Positions 62,816 to 64,000 of a stretch of 64,000 nt of DNA are shown piece after piece (within the stretch, counting starts at the first letter, position 1; each line of letters begins with the position of its first letter). Made by a program: the position numbers and the translations under genes. The notes under the pieces are model-generated. The model was not told the DNA's origin, did no database searches, and saw only the letters and a list, made by a program, of their open reading frames with translations. Origin of the DNA: Roseiterribacter gracilis (GTDB lineage: Bacteria > Pseudomonadota > Alphaproteobacteria > BOG-932 > Roseiterribacteraceae); contig BOPV01000001.1 in NCBI GenBank assembly GCA_018332375.1, positions 1,364,001-1,428,000 of the forward strand, in the 5' to 3' direction.

Positions 62816-64000
62816 TCAGGTCACCAGTTTGGTGACCGTCTCGATCGTATCGGCTTCTGCTGCAGGTTTGTCCCAACGCAAGCGCGCAATGCGCGGAAAA
62901 CGCATCGCAACTCCTGACCGGTGTCGCGTCGAACGATGGATGGAATCGAACTCGACTTCCAACACCAGACCGGGTTCGACCTGCCGCACCGGACCGAACC
63001 GGTCCGTTGTGTGGGCACGAATCCAGCGATCGATCTGGAGCAATTCTTCGTCGGTATAGCCGGAATAGGCTTTTCCCACCGGCACCAGCTCCAAAGAACC
63101 GTCGTCAGCCGGACGCCAGACGCCGAACGTATAGTCGGAATAGAAGCTCGACCGTTTGCCATGACCGCGCTGCGCATACATCAGCACGACATCGAGCGTC
63201 AGCGGATTACGCTTCCATTTCCACCACGGGCCTTTGGGCCTTCCAGCGACATACAGACTGTCGGCGCGTTTCAGCATCAAACCTTCGATGCCGGCGTCGC
63301 GCGCGGCAGCGCGTTTCGCCTCCAGCTCGTCCCAGGTTTCGAACGGCACCAGCGGCGACACGTCCATATGCACTGGCTTCATGCGCGCGAACCATTGTTC
63401 GAGCCGCGCGCGGCGTTGGTCGAACGGTAAGCCGCGCAGATCTTCCGTGCCGTCGGCGAGAATATCGTAGAGCCGCACGAAGGCCGGATATTGCTGGACC
63501 ATCTTGGCGGTGACGGCCTTGCGGTTCAGCCGTTGCTGCAAGTCGTTGAACGGTGCCACGACAAGTGCACCATCACCGTCGCGCCGTGCGACCAGCATCT
63601 CGCCATCCAGCACCGCATCAAACCGCGTCATCTCCTCGGTGATTTCGGGAAAGACGCGGGTCACGTCGTCGCCCGAGCGCGAAAAGATCCGTTCGCTGCC
63701 GCCGCGCGCCGCAAGCTGCACGCGTATGCCGTCCCATTTCCATTCGGCGCGAAAATCCTGCGGCGCGAGATTGCGCAGATCGTTTTCTTCCAGCGGATTG
63801 GCCAGCATCAACGGCCGGAACGCGGCGCGATGATCCGGGTCGGGACGTGGGCCGGTTCCTTCCAGCCAATCGAACAGCTCGCGATAAGGCGGCTCCAGCC
63901 CGTGCCAGACTTCTTCGATTTCGGCGACGTCGATCTTAGCGCGTTCGGCGAGTGCGGTTTTGACCAGCCGCGCCGATACGCCCACACGCAGCGCGCCGGT
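62816..64000 (-). CDS. ATP-dependent DNA ligase (N-terminus beyond the window)
   Basis: The frame runs off the right edge; about 395 C-terminal residues are visible. The adenylation domain has the nucleotidyl Lys in EWKWDGIRVQ (motif I), SRSGDDVTRVFPEI (Ia/III), VLDGEMLV, EGLMLKR (IV) and WWKWKRN (V), followed by an OB domain with LEVEFDSIHRSTRHRSGVAMRFPRIARLR. It corresponds to the bacterial ATP-dependent ligases of about 530 residues that usually sit with a ligase-associated exonuclease and Lhr-type helicase. Those neighbours, if present, would lie outside the window. Confidence 0.92.
   Translation of the reverse strand, partial: TGALRVGVSARLVKTALAERAKIDVAEIEEVWHGLEPPYRELFDWLEGTGPRPDPDHRAAFRPLMLANPLEENDLRNLAPQDFRAEWKWDGIRVQLAARGGSERIFSRSGDDVTRVFPEITEEMTRFDAVLDGEMLVARRDGDGALVVAPFNDLQQRLNRKAVTAKMVQQYPAFVRLYDILADGTEDLRGLPFDQRRARLEQWFARMKPVHMDVSPLVPFETWDELEAKRAAARDAGIEGLMLKRADSLYVAGRPKGPWWKWKRNPLTLDVVLMYAQRGHGKRSSFYSDYTFGVWRPADDGSLELVPVGKAYSGYTDEELLQIDRWIRAHTTDRFGPVRQVEPGLVLEVEFDSIHRSTRHRSGVAMRFPRIARLRWDKPAAEADTIETVTKLVT

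Noticed and set aside
1..64000. CRISPR array, prophage, transposase or integrase
   Set aside because: No regularly spaced direct repeats and no transposase, integrase or phage structural motifs were seen. The island shows no attachment-site duplication around tRNA-Gly.

Overview
The window is GC-rich bacterial DNA, almost fully coding, with many 1-11 nt stop/start overlaps. Gene content (the argD-argF-hslO run, apaG, a periplasmic PaoABC-type molybdoenzyme, a FecI-type sigma factor, an LOV histidine kinase) points to an alphaproteobacterium; I cannot name the genus. Both ends are cut: the left end lies inside a membrane LOV histidine kinase, the right end inside an ATP-dependent DNA ligase.

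Layout. 1-11 kb: LOV-PAS histidine kinase, a metalloprotease-like lipoprotein that appears frameshifted, a class II UvrA paralogue, the molybdenum aldehyde oxidoreductase operon paoABC, a small exported protein, an amino-acid-type binding protein and tRNA-Gly(CCC). 11-16.5 kb: glutaryl-CoA dehydrogenase, a fused 2-oxoacid dehydrogenase E1, an acyltransferase and a LysR regulator. 16.5-46.9 kb: a catabolic and uptake island (below). 46.9-64 kb: mostly housekeeping genes: chemoreceptor, acetyltransferase, apaG, folE, hslO-argF-argD, two ABC-2 permeases, recX, MscS channel, creatininase-family protein, ClpP-like protease, agmatine deiminase, FkbM methyltransferase, two single-domain response regulators and the DNA ligase.

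The island is the most interesting part. An 11-gene operon (44.7 to 35.7 kb, minus strand), in which every junction overlaps, encodes a complete meta-cleavage route: Rieske oxygenase alpha and beta subunits, dihydrodiol dehydrogenase, LigA/LigB-type extradiol dioxygenase, meta-cleavage-product hydrolase, 2-oxopentenoate hydratase, 4-hydroxy-2-oxovalerate aldolase and acylating acetaldehyde dehydrogenase. It also carries an acyl-CoA ligase and a nitronate-monooxygenase-type flavoprotein. The electron carriers for the oxygenase lie elsewhere in the island: the ferredoxin at 21.5 kb and the reductase at 34.5 kb. Kynureninase is divergent from the operon. On the other side are a TonB-dependent receptor, a PiuC-type hydroxylase, a PepSY membrane protein, a peptide-type ABC transporter and two putative amide hydrolases (an NTN C45-type enzyme and a NylB/class C beta-lactamase-like enzyme).

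Seven copies of a 16-bp operator, CATACG-N4-CGTATG, sit in five intergenic regions of this island and nowhere else that I could find in the window. They lie upstream of the TonB receptor (two), between ferredoxin and PepSY, upstream of the TetR gene, upstream of the ferredoxin reductase, and between the ring-cleavage operon and kynU (two). This ties outer-membrane uptake, electron transport, ring cleavage and kynureninase into one predicted regulon, most likely controlled by the TetR-family protein at 33.8 kb. The working hypothesis is import, hydrolysis and ring cleavage of a conjugated, possibly amino-aromatic, compound. The substrate is unknown.
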